In this document: one piece after another, positions 63,543 to 64,000 of the stretch
How positions within the stretch are numbered: position 1 is the stretch's first letter
How the letters are laid out: every line of letters starts with the position of its first letter
NCBI RefSeq assembly: GCF_011008845.1
Contig: NZ_JAAIWM010000001.1
Span: forward strand, 186,001-250,000
Reading direction: 5' to 3'
Origin: Bacillus mesophilus
GTDB taxonomy: Bacteria > Bacillota > Bacilli > Bacillales > SA4
DNA: 64,000 bases
The notes under the pieces: model-generated
The model's input: only the letters and a program-made list of their open reading frames with translations
Databases searched by the model: none
What the model was told of the DNA's origin: nothing
Made by a program: the position numbers and the translations under genes

Positions 63543-63691
63543 TATTTTTTCTTTACACTATACTTAAAATATAGATTGGCTGTTGAGTTGTCCTAAACTC
63601 CTAAAAAAAGGCGTCTAAATAAGGGTTCAACATTTAATTCTAAACTATATTTAAATAATGAAAAAATATTTTAAGTCATATTTAGCTATTC

Positions 63692-63721
63692 TTCACACTT
63701 TATCATGTTTTACTTTAATAT
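63692..63721 (+). promoter_or_regulatory. Possible promoter of tmcAL
   Basis: TTCACA (63692-63697) and TAATAT (63716-63721) with an 18-bp spacer lie 115 nt before the tmcAL start. Nothing else is recognisable in the 350-bp divergent gap besides the ylbN promoter. Confidence 0.3.
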
Positions 63722-63835
63722 GCCAATCGCCTTTATTCCTTACTCATTCAATTTGATGAATAGAAGATATATAGGTAAATGTTTGGCTAGAATGATTTTA
63801 CCACAACTTATAACCATATAAAAGGGGAGGCACAT

Positions 63836-64000
63836 ATGAAGGCTGCTGGAGTGATTGTTGAATATAATCCTTTTCATAATGGACATTTATATCATTTACA
63901 ACAAACCCGTAAGGAAACAAAGGCAGATTGTATCGTAGCTGTCATGAGCGGAAACTTTTTACAAAGAGGAGAACCCGCTCTAGTATCTAAATGGACGAGA
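63836..64000 (+). CDS. tmcAL: tRNA(Met) cytidine acetate ligase TmcAL, 5' part
   Basis: The first 55 codons of B. subtilis YlbM (TmcAL), cut by the window edge. The family acetylates the wobble cytidine of elongator tRNA-Met using acetate and ATP. The nucleotidyltransferase motif HNGH is at residues 14-17 after VEYNPF, and [16 protein letters not shown] follows. ATG at 63836 sits 5 nt after GGGGAGG. Confidence 0.92.
   Translation, partial: MKAAGVIVEYNPFHNGHLYHLQQTRKETKADCIVAVMSGNFLQRGEPALVSKWTR

Overview
The window is a chromosomal segment of a low-GC, endospore-forming Firmicute of the family Bacillaceae. The genes are close in sequence and order to the Bacillus subtilis region running from rpoZ and gmk through the pyr operon, divIVA, the sigE/sigG locus and the division and cell-wall (dcw) cluster to rpmF and ylbM, here printed in the opposite orientation. 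It is not B. subtilis itself: bpr and ylmAB are absent between their usual neighbours, and four things are added (a NERD-domain gene, a MurF-like orphan, an acyl-CoA carboxylase operon and a crotonase). MurE carries the DNPR motif of meso-diaminopimelate-adding enzymes, and bshC indicates bacillithiol as the low-molecular-weight thiol. Almost all genes lie on the minus strand. Only rqcH, ylbP, the truncated tmcAL at the right edge and one candidate tiny gene lie on the plus strand.

Layout. 1-2120: rpoZ, gmk, remA, yloC. 2296-3270: a NERD-domain gene broken by one in-frame TAA, next to a degenerate 20-21 bp repeat tract (3499-3610). 3698-8257: Ca2+-type P-ATPase yloB, with rqcH (ribosome-associated quality control) divergent from it. 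8285-20185: the complete ten-gene de novo pyrimidine operon pyrR-P-B-C-carA-carB-pyrK-D-F-E, with a near-consensus promoter and three PyrR-dependent attenuators. 20182-25640: ylyB, lspA, ylyA, and ileS under an Ile T-box riboswitch. 25640-29765: divIVA-ylmH-ylmG-sepF-ylmE-ylmD-ylmC. 30061-32647: sigG, sigE and spoIIGA. 33311-53432: the dcw cluster ftsZ, ftsA, sbp, ylxX, ylxW, divIB, murB, murG, spoVE, murD, mraY, orphan, murE, spoVD, pbpB, ftsL, rsmH, mraZ. 53644-56651: bshC, a DUF3397-like membrane protein, panE. 57049-60177: biotin carboxylase, biotin carrier and carboxyltransferase. 60404 to the end: ylbP, gerR, a crotonase, rpmF, ylbN and the start of tmcAL.

How the parts work together. 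The pyr genes make UMP from glutamine, bicarbonate and aspartate and are shut off through PyrR when uridine nucleotides are plentiful. The dcw genes make lipid II (murE, mraY, murD, murG, murB) and the division machinery (FtsZ, FtsA, SepF, DivIVA, DivIB, FtsL, PBP2B), with the sporulation-specific pair SpoVD/SpoVE for spore cortex. The spoIIG pair yields the mother-cell sigma-E, followed by the forespore sigma-G. RqcH and YlmH both touch rescue of stalled large ribosomal subunits.

Most unusual items: (1) a 163-residue MurF N-terminal-domain-like protein, translationally coupled between murE and mraY, exactly where murF sits in the E. coli cluster; (2) a 15-codon plus-strand ORF with a strong ribosome binding site behind a good sigma-G-type promoter between spoVD and pbpB; (3) a multi-hairpin dispersed repeat present twice, both times at places where gene order departs from B. 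subtilis; (4) the periodic repeat tract beside yloB; (5) a crotonase lacking the usual catalytic glutamate near the carboxylase operon. All family assignments come from reading the sequence and remembered homologues; no database search was run.
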